DNA of 64,000 nucleotides from Burkholderia sp. Bp9143. Lineage in GTDB: Bacteria; Pseudomonadota; Gammaproteobacteria; Burkholderiales; Burkholderiaceae. Made by a program: the position numbers and the translations under genes. The notes beneath the pieces are model-generated. The model was not told the origin of the DNA and did no database searches. It saw only the letters and a program-made list of their open reading frames with translations. Location of the stretch: the NCBI RefSeq assembly GCF_003853645.1, contig NZ_QTPO01000025.1, positions 53,944-117,943 of the forward strand. Reading direction: 5' to 3'. Positions 43,035-53,582 of the stretch are shown piece after piece (position 1 is the first letter of the stretch; every line of letters begins with the position of its first letter).

Positions 43035-44585
43035 ATGAATCTATTCCGAGCCCTGCTGACGGTCAGCGGCTTCACGCTGCTGTCGCGCGTGACCGGACTG
43101 GCCCGCGAGACGCTGATCGCCCGTGCGTTCGGCGCCAGTCAATACACCGACGCGTTCTACGTCGCTTTCCGCATTCCGAACCTGCTGCGCCGCCTGTCCG
43201 CCGAAGGCGCGTTCTCGCAGGCGTTCGTGCCGATCCTGGCCGAGTTCAAGAACCAGCAGGGGCACGACGCGACCAAGGCGCTCGTCGACGCGATGTCGAC
43301 CGTGCTCGCCTGGGCGCTCGCCGTGCTGTCGGTCCTCGGGATCGCCGGCGCGTCGTGGGTCGTGTTCGCGGTCGCGTCCGGCCTGCACACCGACGGGCAG
43401 GCGTTCCCGCTCGCGGTCACGATGACGCGGATCATGTTCCCGTACATCGTGTTCATCTCGCTGACGACGCTCGCCTCCGGCGTGCTGAACACCTACAAGA
43501 GTTTCTCGCTGCCGGCGTTCGCGCCGGTGCTGCTCAACGTCGCGTTCATCGCCGCGGCCGTGTTCGTCGCGCCGCATCTGAAGGTGCCGGTCTACGCGCT
43601 CGCATGGGCCGTCATCGTGGGCGGCGTGCTGCAGTTCCTCGTGCAGCTGCCGGGGCTGAAGAAGATCGACATGGTGCCGCTGATCGGCCTCAACCCGGCG
43701 CGCGCGCTGCGTCATCCCGGCGTGAAGCGCGTGCTCGCCAAGATGGTGCCCGCGACGTTCGCGGTGTCGGTCGCGCAACTGTCGCTGATCATCAACACCA
43801 ACATCGCGTCGCGGCTCGGGCAGGGCGCGGTGTCGTGGATCAACTACGCCGACCGGTTGATGGAATTCCCGACCGCGCTGCTCGGTGTCGCGCTCGGCAC
43901 GATCCTGCTGCCGAGCCTGTCGAAGGCGCACGTCGATGCCGATTCGCATGAATATTCGGCGTTGCTCGACTGGGGGCTGCGCGTCACGTTCCTGCTCGCG
44001 GCGCCGAGCGCGCTCGCGCTGTTTTTCTTCGCGACGCCGCTCACCGCGACGTTGTTCAACTACGGCAAGTTCGATGGGCATACGGTCACGATGGTCGCGC
44101 GCGCGCTCGCGACCTACGGGATCGGTCTCGTCGGCATCATCCTGATCAAGATTCTCGCGCCGGGCTTCTACGCTAAGCAGGACATCAAGACGCCCGTGAA
44201 GATCGCGATCGGCGTGCTGATCGTCACGCAGATCTCGAACTACGTGTTCGTGCCGCTGATCGGCCATGCGGGCCTCACGTTGAGCATCGGCGTCGGTGCA
44301 TGCCTGAACTCGCTGCTGCTGTTCCTCGGGCTGCGCAAGCGCGGCATCTACCAGCCGTCGCCGGGCTGGCTGCGCTTCTTCGTGCAGTTGATCGGCGCGG
44401 CGCTCGTGCTCGCGGGCCTGATGCACTGGTGCGCGATCAGCTTCGACTGGACCGGCATGCGTGCGCAGCCGCTCGATCGCATTGCGCTGATGGCCGCGTG
44501 CCTCGTGCTGTTCGCTGCACTATATTTCGGTATGTTGTGGGTGATGGGCTTCAAATACGCTTACTTCAGAAGGCGCGCCAAGTGA
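43035..44585 (+). CDS. murJ: Lipid II flippase MurJ
   Basis: Flips undecaprenyl-linked peptidoglycan precursor across the inner membrane. The 516-residue protein has about fourteen helices of the MOP superfamily and begins MNLFRALLTVSGFTLLSRVT, with GLARETLIARAFGASQYTDAF and FRIPNLLRRLSAEGAFSQAF, the conserved arginine-rich cavity. The frame opens at 42927, but the ATG at 43035 is the family start. TATAAT ends 9 bases before it, and no ribosome-binding site is evident. Its stop overlaps the next gene's GTG. Confidence 0.95.
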   Translation: MNLFRALLTVSGFTLLSRVTGLARETLIARAFGASQYTDAFYVAFRIPNLLRRLSAEGAFSQAFVPILAEFKNQQGHDATKALVDAMSTVLAWALAVLSVLGIAGASWVVFAVASGLHTDGQAFPLAVTMTRIMFPYIVFISLTTLASGVLNTYKSFSLPAFAPVLLNVAFIAAAVFVAPHLKVPVYALAWAVIVGGVLQFLVQLPGLKKIDMVPLIGLNPARALRHPGVKRVLAKMVPATFAVSVAQLSLIINTNIASRLGQGAVSWINYADRLMEFPTALLGVALGTILLPSLSKAHVDADSHEYSALLDWGLRVTFLLAAPSALALFFFATPLTATLFNYGKFDGHTVTMVARALATYGIGLVGIILIKILAPGFYAKQDIKTPVKIAIGVLIVTQISNYVFVPLIGHAGLTLSIGVGACLNSLLLFLGLRKRGIYQPSPGWLRFFVQLIGAALVLAGLMHWCAISFDWTGMRAQPLDRIALMAACLVLFAALYFGMLWVMGFKYAYFRRRAK

Positions 44586-45436
44586 CGACCGCAATGACCC
44601 GCGTCCTCGACTACTTCAGCACGCTCGTGGCGGACGACGACAGTCTGCCCGTCACGGAAACCGCGCTGTCGCTCGCGCAGGACGCGTATCCCGACCTCGA
44701 CCTGCAGGGTACGCTGGCCGAAATCGACATGCTGGCCGCGCGGCTGAGCCGCCGGCTCGCCGACGATGCGGACCTGAAGGACCGCGTCGCCGCGCTGAAC
44801 GAATTCTTCTTCCGCGAACTCGGCTTCGCATGCAATCACAACGATTACTACGACCCCGATAACAGCCACCTGAACGCGGTGCTGAAGCGGCGGCGCGGGA
44901 TTCCGATCTCGCTGTCGGTGCTGTACCTGGAGCTCGCCGAGCAGATTGGCGTGCCGGCGCGCGGCGTGTCGTTCCCCGGCCACTTCCTGCTGCGTGTGAC
45001 GCTGCCGGACGGCGACCTGATCATCGATCCGACCAACGGCCATTCGCTGTCCGAAGCCGAGATGGTCGAGATGCTCGAGCCGTACGTCGCGCGTGCGGCG
45101 GGCGCGGTCGACAGCGCGTTGCGCGCGTTGCTGCAGCCGGCCACGAGCCGCGAGATCATCGCGCGGATGCTGCGCAACCTGAAGACGATCTATCTGCAGA
45201 CGGAACGGTGGCAGCGGCTGCTCGCGGTGCAGCAGCGGCTCGTGATCCTGTTGCCCGAACACCTCGACGAGGTGCGCGATCGCGGCTTCGCGTATGCGCG
45301 GCTCGACTATCTGCGCCCCGCGCTCGAGGATCTCGAGCAGTATCTGGGTGAGCGGCCCGAGGCGGACGACGCGACCGTCGTCGAATCGCAGGTGACCGAG
45401 TTGCGGCAGCGGATGCAGCGCGACGGCGAGGACTGA
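44582..45436 (+). CDS. SirB1-family transglutaminase-like/TPR protein
   Basis: A 284-residue cytosolic protein of the SirB1 family. It has a transglutaminase-like core (GIPISLSVLYLELAEQIGVPARGV, then SFPGHFLLRV and LIIDPTNGH, where His and Asp resemble the catalytic pair but the cysteine position is Ser) and a helical TPR-like C-terminus from about residue 190. It is probably not a protease. I chose the GTG at 44582, which overlaps the murJ stop (GTGA) and has AGAAGG 8 bases upstream (44568-44573); an ATG at 44594 lacks a site. Function unknown; coupling to murJ suggests an envelope link (inference). Confidence 0.85.
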   Translation: MTTAMTRVLDYFSTLVADDDSLPVTETALSLAQDAYPDLDLQGTLAEIDMLAARLSRRLADDADLKDRVAALNEFFFRELGFACNHNDYYDPDNSHLNAVLKRRRGIPISLSVLYLELAEQIGVPARGVSFPGHFLLRVTLPDGDLIIDPTNGHSLSEAEMVEMLEPYVARAAGAVDSALRALLQPATSREIIARMLRNLKTIYLQTERWQRLLAVQQRLVILLPEHLDEVRDRGFAYARLDYLRPALEDLEQYLGERPEADDATVVESQVTELRQRMQRDGED

Positions 45437-45468
45437 GCCCTCGCCGTATCGCTGGAACCCGGAACGTC

Positions 45469-45493
45469 AAAACGCCCGCATCGCGGGCGTTTT
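45469..45493. terminator. Bidirectional intrinsic terminator between SirB1-like gene and SDR gene
   Basis: ACGCCCGC (45472-45479), loop ATC, GCGGGCGT (45483-45490) with an A-run before and a T-run after (to 45494). Confidence 0.9.
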
Positions 45494-45513
45494 TCGTTTG
45501 CAGCTGTTCGCAT

Positions 45514-46272
45514 TTATTTCGGCTGCATCCGGATCGCGCCGTCGAGGCGGATCACTTCGCCGTTGAGCATCGGGTTCTCGACGATCTGGCGCACCAGCAT
45601 CGCGTATTCGTCCGGTTTGCCGAGCCGCGGCGGGAACGGCACCATCGCGCCGAGCGCGTCCTGCACGTCCTTCGGCATACCGAGCAGCATCGGTGTCTCG
45701 AACAGCCCGGGCGCGATCGTCATCACGCGGATGCCGCTGCGCGACAGGTCGCGTGCGATCGGCAGCGTCATGCCTGCGACGCCGGCCTTCGACGCCGCAT
45801 ACGCGGCCTGGCCGATCTGCCCGTCGTAGGCGGCGACCGATGCGGTGCTGACGATCACGCCGCGTTCGCCACCGTCGTTCGGCGCGGTCGCGGCCATCGC
45901 GGCCGCCGCGAGCCGGATCATGTTGAAGGTGCCGATCAGGTTCACGTTGATCGTCTTCGCGAACACGTCGAGCGGATGCGCGCCGTCCTTGCCGACGGTT
46001 TTCGCGGCGGGCGCGATGCCCGCGCAGTTCACGAGGCCGCGCAGCGTGCCCGCGCGCGTCGCGGCGTCGACGGTCGCCTGCGCGTCGGTCTCGCTCGACA
46101 CGTCGCAGCGCACGAACAGGCCGCCCAGCTCGCTCGCGAGCGCCGTGCCGGCCGCCTCGTTCAGGTCGGCGAGCACGACCTTGCCGCCGGCCTGCGCAAG
46201 CATGCGGGCCGTTCCGGCGCCGAGGCCCGATGCGCCGCCCGTGATCAGAAAGACGTTGCCGCGAATCTCCAT
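45514..46272 (-). CDS. Short-chain dehydrogenase, type II 3-hydroxyacyl-CoA dehydrogenase-like
   Basis: A 252-residue NAD-dependent SDR. The cofactor motif [14 protein letters not shown] starts near residue 10, with NCAGIAPA, then the catalytic set: serine in [11 protein letters not shown] and the YAASK tetrad residues. [10 protein letters not shown] and [12 protein letters not shown] resemble the HSD17B10/3-hydroxy-2-methylbutyryl-CoA dehydrogenase branch active in isoleucine and fatty-acid oxidation. The ATG at 46272 begins [13 protein letters not shown]; the frame extends to 46491 without support. It stands alone, so the substrate is inferred from similarity in motif pattern only. Confidence 0.88.
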   Translation of the reverse strand: MEIRGNVFLITGGASGLGAGTARMLAQAGGKVVLADLNEAAGTALASELGGLFVRCDVSSETDAQATVDAATRAGTLRGLVNCAGIAPAAKTVGKDGAHPLDVFAKTINVNLIGTFNMIRLAAAAMAATAPNDGGERGVIVSTASVAAYDGQIGQAAYAASKAGVAGMTLPIARDLSRSGIRVMTIAPGLFETPMLLGMPKDVQDALGAMVPFPPRLGKPDEYAMLVRQIVENPMLNGEVIRLDGAIRMQPK

Positions 46273-46454
46273 CACTGTCTCCTTGGTTGGGTCCGATGCC
46301 GGTCGATCGGAGGATAGGCCGCCGGGCCGGTTCACGCGACGCACACATTCGATCGATTGTACGGGGCGCCGCCGGGCGTCGGCGAGACCGGCACGGTCGT
46401 GCGAATCCAGGTCGGAGGAAACGGACCGAATCGACAACGCAGACGAAACGGACG

Positions 46455-46480
46455 AAAAAAAACCGCCCGGAAAGGGCGGC
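46455..46480 (-). terminator. Intrinsic terminator of adk
   Basis: Read on the minus strand, a CCGCCC/GGGCGG stem (46463-46468, 46474-46479) with a short loop is followed by eight T's (A's at 46455-46462), 20-odd bases beyond the adk stop. Confidence 0.85.
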
Positions 46481-46501
46481 TTGCGGTGCACGACGCGATG
46501 C

Positions 46502-47359
<858 letters not shown>

Positions 47360-47371
47360 TTATGCCACGGG

Positions 47372-48163
47372 TTATTTTGAACCCGGCCGAAAAAGGGCCT
47401 GCACGCGCGCGAGATCGGCCGGCGTGTCGATTCCGGCTTCGGGCGCATGCTCGGTGATCAGCACGGCGATGCGCTCGCCGTGCCACATCGCACGCAGCTG
47501 TTCGAGCTGCTCGGCCTGCTCGATCGGCGCCTGCGCGAGCGACGGATAGGTGCGCAGGAAACGCGCGCGATACGCGTAGAGGCCGATGTGGCGGAAGACC
47601 GGAAAGGCCGGCGCCGGCATGGCCGCGACGTCGGGCCAGTGCGGCTGGTACGCATCGCGGCTCCACGGAATCGGCGCGCGTGAGAAGTACATCGCGACGT
47701 TGCGCGCGTCGAGCGCGACCTTCACGATGTTCGGGTTGAACACGTCGGCCGCGTCGTGGATCGGGTGCGCGGCGGTCGCGATCGCGCAGTCCGGATGCGC
47801 GGCGAGGTGCGACGCTACGTCGCGCACAAGCGCGGGGTCGATCAGCGGCTCGTCACCCTGCACGTTGACGACGACGGTGTCGTCGCGCCACCCGAACGTC
47901 GCGGCGACTTCCGCGAGCCGGTCGGTGCCGGACGGATGGTCGGCGCGCGTCAGCACCGCTTCGAAACCGTGCTCGCGGGCCGCGTCGAGCACGCTCTGCG
48001 CGTCGGACGCGACGAGCACCTGCTGCGCACCCGCTTCGCGCGCACGTTCGGCGACACGGACGACCATCGGCTTGCCGCCGAGATCGGCGAGCGGCTTGTT
48101 CGGCAGGCGCGTCGACGCGAGCCGGGCAGGAATGACGGCGATGAAGGGCTGCGGATGAGTCAT
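47372..48163 (-). CDS. kdsB: 3-deoxy-manno-octulosonate cytidylyltransferase
   Basis: Activates Kdo with CTP to CMP-Kdo for LPS inner core. The 263-residue protein has the nucleotidyltransferase start [31 protein letters not shown] with metal-binding aspartate, and the [12 protein letters not shown] segment. ATG 48163. It follows the Trm112-like gene with a 118-base gap and belongs to the lpxK-Trm112-kdsB-adk set, so lipopolysaccharide steps are clustered. Confidence 0.96.
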   Translation of the reverse strand: MTHPQPFIAVIPARLASTRLPNKPLADLGGKPMVVRVAERAREAGAQQVLVASDAQSVLDAAREHGFEAVLTRADHPSGTDRLAEVAATFGWRDDTVVVNVQGDEPLIDPALVRDVASHLAAHPDCAIATAAHPIHDAADVFNPNIVKVALDARNVAMYFSRAPIPWSRDAYQPHWPDVAAMPAPAFPVFRHIGLYAYRARFLRTYPSLAQAPIEQAEQLEQLRAMWHGERIAVLITEHAPEAGIDTPADLARVQALFRPGSK

Positions 48164-48281
48164 CGGGGCGGGTCGGTGAGAAGAGCGGGGCGGGCGGCGC
48201 GTCGAAGGCAGGCCGCTCGGCAGGGTCCGGCACGCGGCCGCGGGCGAACTGCGGCCGGGCGCCGGTACAGCGGTGCGGCGT

Positions 48282-48485
48282 TTAGCTGCCCGCCGGGCCG
48301 GCGGGGTCGACCGGCGTGCCTTCGACGGTCTGGCGTGCTTCGTCGACGAGCATCACGGGGATGCCGTCGCGGATCGGGTAGGCGAGCTTGTCGGCGTTGC
48401 AGATCAGCTCCTGCGCGGCGCGGTCATAGTGGAGCGGGCCTTTGCAGATAGGGCACACAAGGATTTCAAGCAGGCGAGCGTCCAC
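48282..48485 (-). CDS. Trm112 family protein (UPF0434/YcaR)
   Basis: A 67-residue small protein of the Trm112 fold, which in eukaryotes and archaea activates methyltransferases; the bacterial role is unsettled. It has [10 protein letters not shown] near residue 11 and Cys29 in [21 protein letters not shown], so the usual zinc site is only partly retained. The GTG at 48485 with GGAG 8 bases upstream is the start; the ATG 24 bases earlier would extend the overlap with lpxK. With the GTG start the overlap with lpxK is 20 bases. Confidence 0.9.
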   Translation of the reverse strand: MDARLLEILVCPICKGPLHYDRAAQELICNADKLAYPIRDGIPVMLVDEARQTVEGTPVDPAGPAGS

Positions 48486-49494
48486 GGAGTTTCTCCACAA
48501 CGAGGGCAATGAGGCGAGGATCGAGCGCGGCTTCGACGGGGACGACCCACAGCCGAGCGTCGCGCCAGGAAGCGCCCAATTTTACTGCATCCTTCTCGGT
48601 GATCAGGATCGCATCGACCGCGTCGTCGACGAACGGATTGTCGGCGAACGCGTAATGGTCGGGCAGCGCGCGCGTCGCCGGCGCGAGGCCGGCCGCGCGC
48701 AGCGTCGCGAAGAAGCGTTCCGGCGCGCCGATGCCGGCCGCGGCGAGCACGCGCTCGTTCGCGAATTGCGACAGCGGGCGGCGCAGCGCCGGCTGGTCGA
48801 GGTGCCAGGCGGCGCCCGGTGTCAGCGCGAGCGCATAGGTATCGGGCCACGGCGGCAGCGCGCCGCTGTACGGATCGTTGACGAGCGTCGCGTCGCGATG
48901 GCGCGACAGCGGCTCGCGCAGCGGGCCGGCCGGCAGCAGGAAGCCGTTGCCGCCGAGCCGGTGGTCGAACACGACGAGCTCGACCGTGCGCGCGAGGCGG
49001 TAGTGCTGGAGGCCGTCGTCGCTGACGATCACGTCGACGTCAGGATGCGCGGCGCGCAGCGCCTGCGCGGCCGCGACGCGGTCGGGGCAGACCCAGACGG
49101 GCGCACCGGTGCGGCGCGCGATCAACAGCGGTTCGTCGCCGGCCGCGCTCGCGCGCGACGCGGGCGTGACCGCGGTGGGCGCCTTCACGTTCGCGCCGTA
49201 GCCGCGCGACACGACGCCCGGCGTGAAACCGGCCGCGCGCAGCGCGTCGACGAGCGCGATCACGGTCGGCGTCTTGCCGGTGCCGCCGACGGTCACGTTG
49301 CCGACCACGACGACGGGCACGCCGACGTCGACCGGCTGCTTCCAGCCCTGCGCGTAGGCCGTGCGGCGCAGCGCCGCGCACAGGCCGAACACGCACGCGA
49401 ACGGCGTGAGCGCCCACGCGAGGGCGCCGCGCCGCTGCCATTCGCGCGTGAGGCGCGCTTCGAGCCGCGCGAGCGGGCTGCCGGGCGCGCTCAT
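48466..49494 (-). CDS. lpxK: Tetraacyldisaccharide 4'-kinase
   Basis: Phosphorylates the 4' position of the lipid A disaccharide precursor at the inner-membrane face. The 342-residue protein has an N-terminal hydrophobic helix (about 25-45), a P-loop [20 protein letters not shown] and [15 protein letters not shown], the metal/substrate motif of LpxK. The start [15 protein letters not shown] at 49494 is the family one, though the frame runs to 49743. It is the first gene of the LPS set on this strand and its stop overlaps the Trm112-like gene. Confidence 0.95.
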   Translation of the reverse strand: MSAPGSPLARLEARLTREWQRRGALAWALTPFACVFGLCAALRRTAYAQGWKQPVDVGVPVVVVGNVTVGGTGKTPTVIALVDALRAAGFTPGVVSRGYGANVKAPTAVTPASRASAAGDEPLLIARRTGAPVWVCPDRVAAAQALRAAHPDVDVIVSDDGLQHYRLARTVELVVFDHRLGGNGFLLPAGPLREPLSRHRDATLVNDPYSGALPPWPDTYALALTPGAAWHLDQPALRRPLSQFANERVLAAAGIGAPERFFATLRAAGLAPATRALPDHYAFADNPFVDDAVDAILITEKDAVKLGASWRDARLWVVPVEAALDPRLIALVVEKLRGRSPA

Positions 49495-49944
49495 CGGGCC
49501 GGGCGCGGCGCGTCGTGCGCCGCGGCGTGGGACGGATTCGTCAAGACGGATTCTCCGTTGGGCGGCGCATGCCGCAAGGTCTTCGGAAGGCGGCACTCTA
49601 GCGCGCCGCACGCGGGCGCGGCAAGCGCGGCCGGGCGACGCCCTCGATGGGGCCGGATCGGGGCGGGCTGTGGATAACTCTGTGAAAAACTCCCTGCCTG
49701 TTCGCGTCAAACGCCCGCCAGGTGGACATCGAATCGATGGCAAATCAAACCGTAAGGTTTAAAAAACTATAAAAATCAATGTGTTGTGTGGAATCGTCTG
49801 GTTTTTTCCGCGGTTTTCAAGCGTTTTTGATGGACGATTGCCAGAGTGTGGACACCTTCCGCGTGTTGCAGCGCGGGCGGCCGGCGCTGGACGCCGCGCG
49901 CGCGTCGGACTATCGTGTCGCCGCCAGCATTCATTCGACCGCCC
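49495..49944. other. 450-base divergent lpxK/xseA region with an AT-rich patch
   Basis: No supported gene. It contains a perfect DnaA-box 9-mer at 49669-49677 and an unusually AT-rich patch (about 49740-49815) with AAACC/GGTTT (49747-49751, 49756-49760) followed by A-runs. Promoters for both flanking genes must lie here. Confidence 0.5.
49669..49677 (-). promoter_or_regulatory. Perfect DnaA box (TTATCCACA)
   Basis: TGTGGATAA on the plus strand, followed by CTC exactly as at 41634. About 270 bases upstream of xseA and 175 upstream of lpxK. Confidence 0.5.
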
Positions 49945-51327
49945 ATGCTTTCCGACTCTCCTTTTTCCGCTCCCGGCGCCACTCGCGGCGGCGACGAAGT
50001 GATTCCCGTTTCGGCGCTCAATCGCGCGATTTCGACGATGCTCGAGCGCTCGTTTCCGCTGCTGTGGATCTCGGGCGAAGTGTCGAATTTCACGCGCGCC
50101 GCGAGCGGCCACTGGTATTTCTCGATCAAGGACCAGCAGGCGCAGATGCGCTGCGTGATGTTTCGCGGTCGCGCGCAGTACGCGGAATTCACGCCGCGCG
50201 AAGGCGACCGGATCGAGGTGCGCGCGGTCGTCACGATGTACGAGCCGCGCGGCGAAGTGCAGCTCAACGTCGAGGCCGTGCGGCGCACCGGCCAAGGGCG
50301 CCTGTACGAGGCGTTCCTGAGGCTGAAGGCGCAGCTCGAGGCCGAAGGCCTGTTCGCGCCCGAGCGCAAGCGGCCGCTGCCGGCGCACCCGCGCGCGATC
50401 GGCATCGTCACGTCGCTGCAGGCCGCCGCGCTGCGTGACGTGCTGACCACGCTCGCGCGCCGCGCGCCGCACATCCCGGTGATCGTCTATCCGGCGCCCG
50501 TGCAGGGCGCGGGCTCGGCCGAGAAGCTCGTCGCGGCCGTGCAGACCGCGAACGCGCGGCGCGAGGTCGACGTGCTGCTGGTCTGTCGCGGCGGCGGGTC
50601 GATCGAGGATCTGTGGTCGTTCAACGACGAAGCGCTCGCGCGTGCGATCGCGGCGAGCGAACTGCCGGTCGTCAGCGGCGTCGGCCACGAAACCGATTTC
50701 ACGATCGCGGACTTCGCGGCCGACCTGCGCGCGCCGACGCCGACCGGCGCGGCCGAGCTCGCGAGTCCGCAGCGCGCGTTGCTGTTGCGCGAGGTTGCCG
50801 ACCGGCAGCGCGTGCTTGCACGCAGCCTGGAACGCGGGCTCGAGCAGCGTGCGCAGCAGCTCGACTGGCTCGCGCGCCGGCTCGTCAGCCCGGCCGAACG
50901 GCTGCAGCGGCAGCGCGTCCATGTCGAACAGCTGGCGGTGCGGCTCGCGTCGGCGGCGTCGCGGCCGGTGCGCGACGCGCGTGCGCGTTTCGCGCTCGCG
51001 CAATTGCGCTGGCAGCGCGCGCGGCCCGACCCGGCGCAGGCGCGCCATGCGCTCGCAGGGCTGTCGCAACGTCTCACGGTGGCGCTGCAGCGCCGTCACG
51101 AGCGCGATACCGCGCGCGTGTCGGCCTGCGCGGCGCGGCTAGAGGTGCTGAGCCCGCAGCGCACGCTCGAGCGCGGCTACGCGGCGCTGATCGACACGCA
51201 GACCGGCCGCGCGGTGCGCGCGCCGAATGCGCTGAAACCGCAGCGCCGCCTGACCGTGCATCTCGCCGAGGGCTCGGCCGACGTATCGCTCGCCGACGTG
51301 CAGCCGCGGCTGACCGATGCGATCTGA
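49945..51327 (+). CDS. xseA: Exodeoxyribonuclease VII large subunit
   Basis: Catalytic subunit that degrades single-stranded DNA to acid-soluble oligonucleotides with XseB. The 460-residue protein has an OB-fold N-terminus ([20 protein letters not shown], then [20 protein letters not shown]), the catalytic domain with [15 protein letters not shown] and [23 protein letters not shown] (described in pieces; the HETD acid is metal-binding), and a long coiled-coil to about residue 400. I chose the ATG at 49945 ([11 protein letters not shown]); the frame opens at 49846. xseB is not adjacent. Confidence 0.94.
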   Translation: MLSDSPFSAPGATRGGDEVIPVSALNRAISTMLERSFPLLWISGEVSNFTRAASGHWYFSIKDQQAQMRCVMFRGRAQYAEFTPREGDRIEVRAVVTMYEPRGEVQLNVEAVRRTGQGRLYEAFLRLKAQLEAEGLFAPERKRPLPAHPRAIGIVTSLQAAALRDVLTTLARRAPHIPVIVYPAPVQGAGSAEKLVAAVQTANARREVDVLLVCRGGGSIEDLWSFNDEALARAIAASELPVVSGVGHETDFTIADFAADLRAPTPTGAAELASPQRALLLREVADRQRVLARSLERGLEQRAQQLDWLARRLVSPAERLQRQRVHVEQLAVRLASAASRPVRDARARFALAQLRWQRARPDPAQARHALAGLSQRLTVALQRRHERDTARVSACAARLEVLSPQRTLERGYAALIDTQTGRAVRAPNALKPQRRLTVHLAEGSADVSLADVQPRLTDAI

Positions 51328-51493
51328 CGACGGCGGTGGCGGCGGCGTAAGCGAAACGAAGGTCACGCACCCGGCGGTCCGGATGCACCGGGCGTGCCGG
51401 ACGCGGGAACGGAGGCTGCGCATCGTCGTCTCGTCCTGCCGGATGAAGCGTCAGCGCCGATTTTCTGCATACCGCGGATAAATGCCCGTGAGT

Positions 51494-51522
51494 TTGCGGG
51501 GATATTCGGACTCGCCTACAAT
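51494..51522 (+). promoter_or_regulatory. sodB sigma-70-like promoter
   Basis: TTGCGG (51494-51499), a 17-base spacer and TACAAT (51517-51522) make a good promoter with transcription starting near 51529, 50 bases before sodB. Confidence 0.6.
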
Positions 51523-51578
51523 CGGACGCTCGGCAGCATTCAACACAGCCTCCCTACATACTCAACGAAGGAATCGCC

Positions 51579-52157
51579 ATGGCTCATACGCTCCCGCCGC
51601 TCCCGTACGCTGAAGACGCACTCGCGCCGACCATCTCGAAAGAGACGATCGAGTACCACTACGGCAAGCACCATCAGGCTTATGTGACGAACCTGAACAA
51701 TCTGATCCCGGGCACGGAGTTCGAAAGCCTGTCGCTGGAAGAGATCGTGAAGAAGTCGTCGGGCGGCATCTTCAACAACGCCGCGCAAATCTGGAACCAC
51801 ACGTTCTTCTGGAACAGCCTGTCGCCGAACGGCGGCGGCGCACCGTCGGGCGCGCTGGGCGACGCGATCAACGCGAAGTGGGGTTCGTACGACGCGTTCA
51901 AGGAAGCGTTCACGAAGGCCGCGGTCGGCACGTTCGGTTCGGGCTGGGCATGGCTCGTGAAGAAGGCCGACGGTTCGCTCGACATCGTGTCGACGAGCAA
52001 CGCCGCCACGCCGCTGACGACGGCCGACAAGCCGCTGCTGACGATCGACGTGTGGGAACACGCGTACTACATCGACTACCGCAACGCACGTCCGAAGTTC
52101 GTCGAAGCGTTCTGGAACATCGTGAACTGGGACTTCGCGGCGAAGAACTTCGCGTAA
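51579..52157 (+). CDS. sodB: Superoxide dismutase [Fe]
   Basis: Dismutates superoxide in the cytoplasm. The 192-residue protein has iron ligands His27, His74, Asp157 and His161 ([31 protein letters not shown]). Gln70 in NAAQIWNH marks the iron type, as manganese enzymes carry glutamine at a different place. ATG 51579, preceded by CGAAGGAAT. Own promoter and terminator, so monocistronic. Convergent with chrA. Confidence 0.97.
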   Translation: MAHTLPPLPYAEDALAPTISKETIEYHYGKHHQAYVTNLNNLIPGTEFESLSLEEIVKKSSGGIFNNAAQIWNHTFFWNSLSPNGGGAPSGALGDAINAKWGSYDAFKEAFTKAAVGTFGSGWAWLVKKADGSLDIVSTSNAATPLTTADKPLLTIDVWEHAYYIDYRNARPKFVEAFWNIVNWDFAAKNFA

Positions 52158-52201
52158 GTCCAGGCGTCCCGCGCGCCTTTGCGGCGCGCGGCACCCCAAG
52201 A

Positions 52202-52224
52202 AAAGCCCTCGTCACGAGGGCTTT
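52202..52224. terminator. Bidirectional terminator between sodB and chrA
   Basis: AAAGCCCTCG (52202-52211), loop TCA, CGAGGGCTTT (52215-52224); a T-rich tract follows on the plus strand. Confidence 0.88.
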
Positions 52225-52267
52225 GTTGTTTTTGTCGGGCGTGAATCGACGCGCGGCATTCGCCGGA

Positions 52268-53512
52268 TCAGACGATCATCCCCGACAACCAGCCGAGCGC
52301 CGCACTGGCGATCACGACGGCCCACGGCGGCACGCGCCAGAACACGAGCGCGACGAACGCGACGAGCGCGGCCGCGAAGTCGCGCGGCGACACGATCGTG
52401 TCGCTCCACACCGGGTGATAGAGCGCGGCCAGCAGCAGCCCGACGACGGCCGCGTTCACGCCCGCGAGCGCGGCCTGCATGCGCGTGCTGCGGCGCAGGC
52501 GTTCCCAGAACGGCGCGGTGCCCGCGACGAGCAGGAACGACGGCGCGAAGATCGACACGAGCGCGATCGTTCCGCCGAGCCAGCCGTTCGGCGCGTCGCG
52601 CAGCGATGCCCCGAGGAAGGCCGAGAACGTGAAGAGCGGCCCCGGCACGGCCTGCGCGATGCCGTAGCCGGCCAGGAACGCGGAATCGCCGATCCAGCCC
52701 GGCGCGACGACGGCGGCCTGCAGCAGCGGCAGCACCACGTGCCCGCCGCCGAACACGAGCGCGCCGGTGCGGAAGAAGGCGTCGATCACTGCGAGCGTGC
52801 TCGAATGAAACGCACCGGCCGCGACCGGCAAGACGACGATCAGCGCGGCGAACAGGACAAGCCACAGCACGCCCGCGCGGTTCGACACGTGCAGCGGCAA
52901 TGGATCGTGGGCGCCGCGGTCGGGCTGGGGCAACAGCACGAGACCGGCTGCGCCCGCCGCGACGATCACGGCCACCTGTAGCCATGCGGCCGGCACGAGC
53001 AGCGCGATGCAGGCCGCGATCACCATCAGCGTGACGCGGCGCGCATCCGGGCACAGCGTGCGCGCCATGCCCCACACCGCCTGCGCGATCACCGCGACCG
53101 ACACGATGCGCAGCCCGTGCAGCGCGCCCGCCGCGACCGGCATGCCCGTCGCGTTCACGCCGAGCGCGAACAGCATCATCAGCAGCGCCGACGGCAGCGT
53201 GAAGCCGAGCCACGCGGCGAACATCCCCGCATAGCCCGCGCGAGACAGGCCGATCGCCATCCCGACCTGGCTGCTCGCCGGCCCCGGGAGGAACTGGCAC
53301 AGGCCGACGAGATCCGCATACGTGCGTTCGGTCAGCCAGCCGCGCCGCGTGACGAACGCGTCGCGGAAGTAGCCGAGATGCGCGACGGGCCCGCCGAACG
53401 ACGTGAGGCCGAGTCGCAGGAACGCGACGAATACGGGCCACGCGTGGCGGGAAGGAGTAGTGACGGTGGACGTGTTCAAGCGTGGATGCGGGGAGGGTGA
53501 ACGAGCCGCCAC
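52268..53512 (-). CDS. chrA: Chromate transporter ChrA (CHR family)
   Basis: Inner-membrane CHR-superfamily protein, about 414 residues, a two-domain long-chain member exporting chromate. Each half has its signature: FLRLGLTSFGGPVAHLGYFR in the first and FFRTGALVFGGGHVVLPLL in the second, with AVPGPLF following. The start is uncertain: GTG at 53512 or TTG at 53479, since no ATG or clear ribosome-binding site exists near the family N-terminus. It lies just downstream of a Crp/Fnr regulator gene on the same strand, likely controlled by it. Some CHR proteins are not chromate-specific. Confidence 0.88.
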   Translation of the reverse strand: MAARSPSPHPRLNTSTVTTPSRHAWPVFVAFLRLGLTSFGGPVAHLGYFRDAFVTRRGWLTERTYADLVGLCQFLPGPASSQVGMAIGLSRAGYAGMFAAWLGFTLPSALLMMLFALGVNATGMPVAAGALHGLRIVSVAVIAQAVWGMARTLCPDARRVTLMVIAACIALLVPAAWLQVAVIVAAGAAGLVLLPQPDRGAHDPLPLHVSNRAGVLWLVLFAALIVVLPVAAGAFHSSTLAVIDAFFRTGALVFGGGHVVLPLLQAAVVAPGWIGDSAFLAGYGIAQAVPGPLFTFSAFLGASLRDAPNGWLGGTIALVSIFAPSFLLVAGTAPFWERLRRSTRMQAALAGVNAAVVGLLLAALYHPVWSDTIVSPRDFAAALVAFVALVFWRVPPWAVVIASAALGWLSGMIV

Positions 53513-53582
53513 GATAGCGCGATGCGATGCCGGCGGGAATGCGGCGTTGCGGCGATTGCGCGGCGGCGGTGTCGGGACATGG

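Noticed and set aside
47369..47384. GGGTT/AACCC hairpin at the kdsB stop as a terminator
   Set aside because: Only five pairs, no T-run of useful length, and it overlaps the stop codon.
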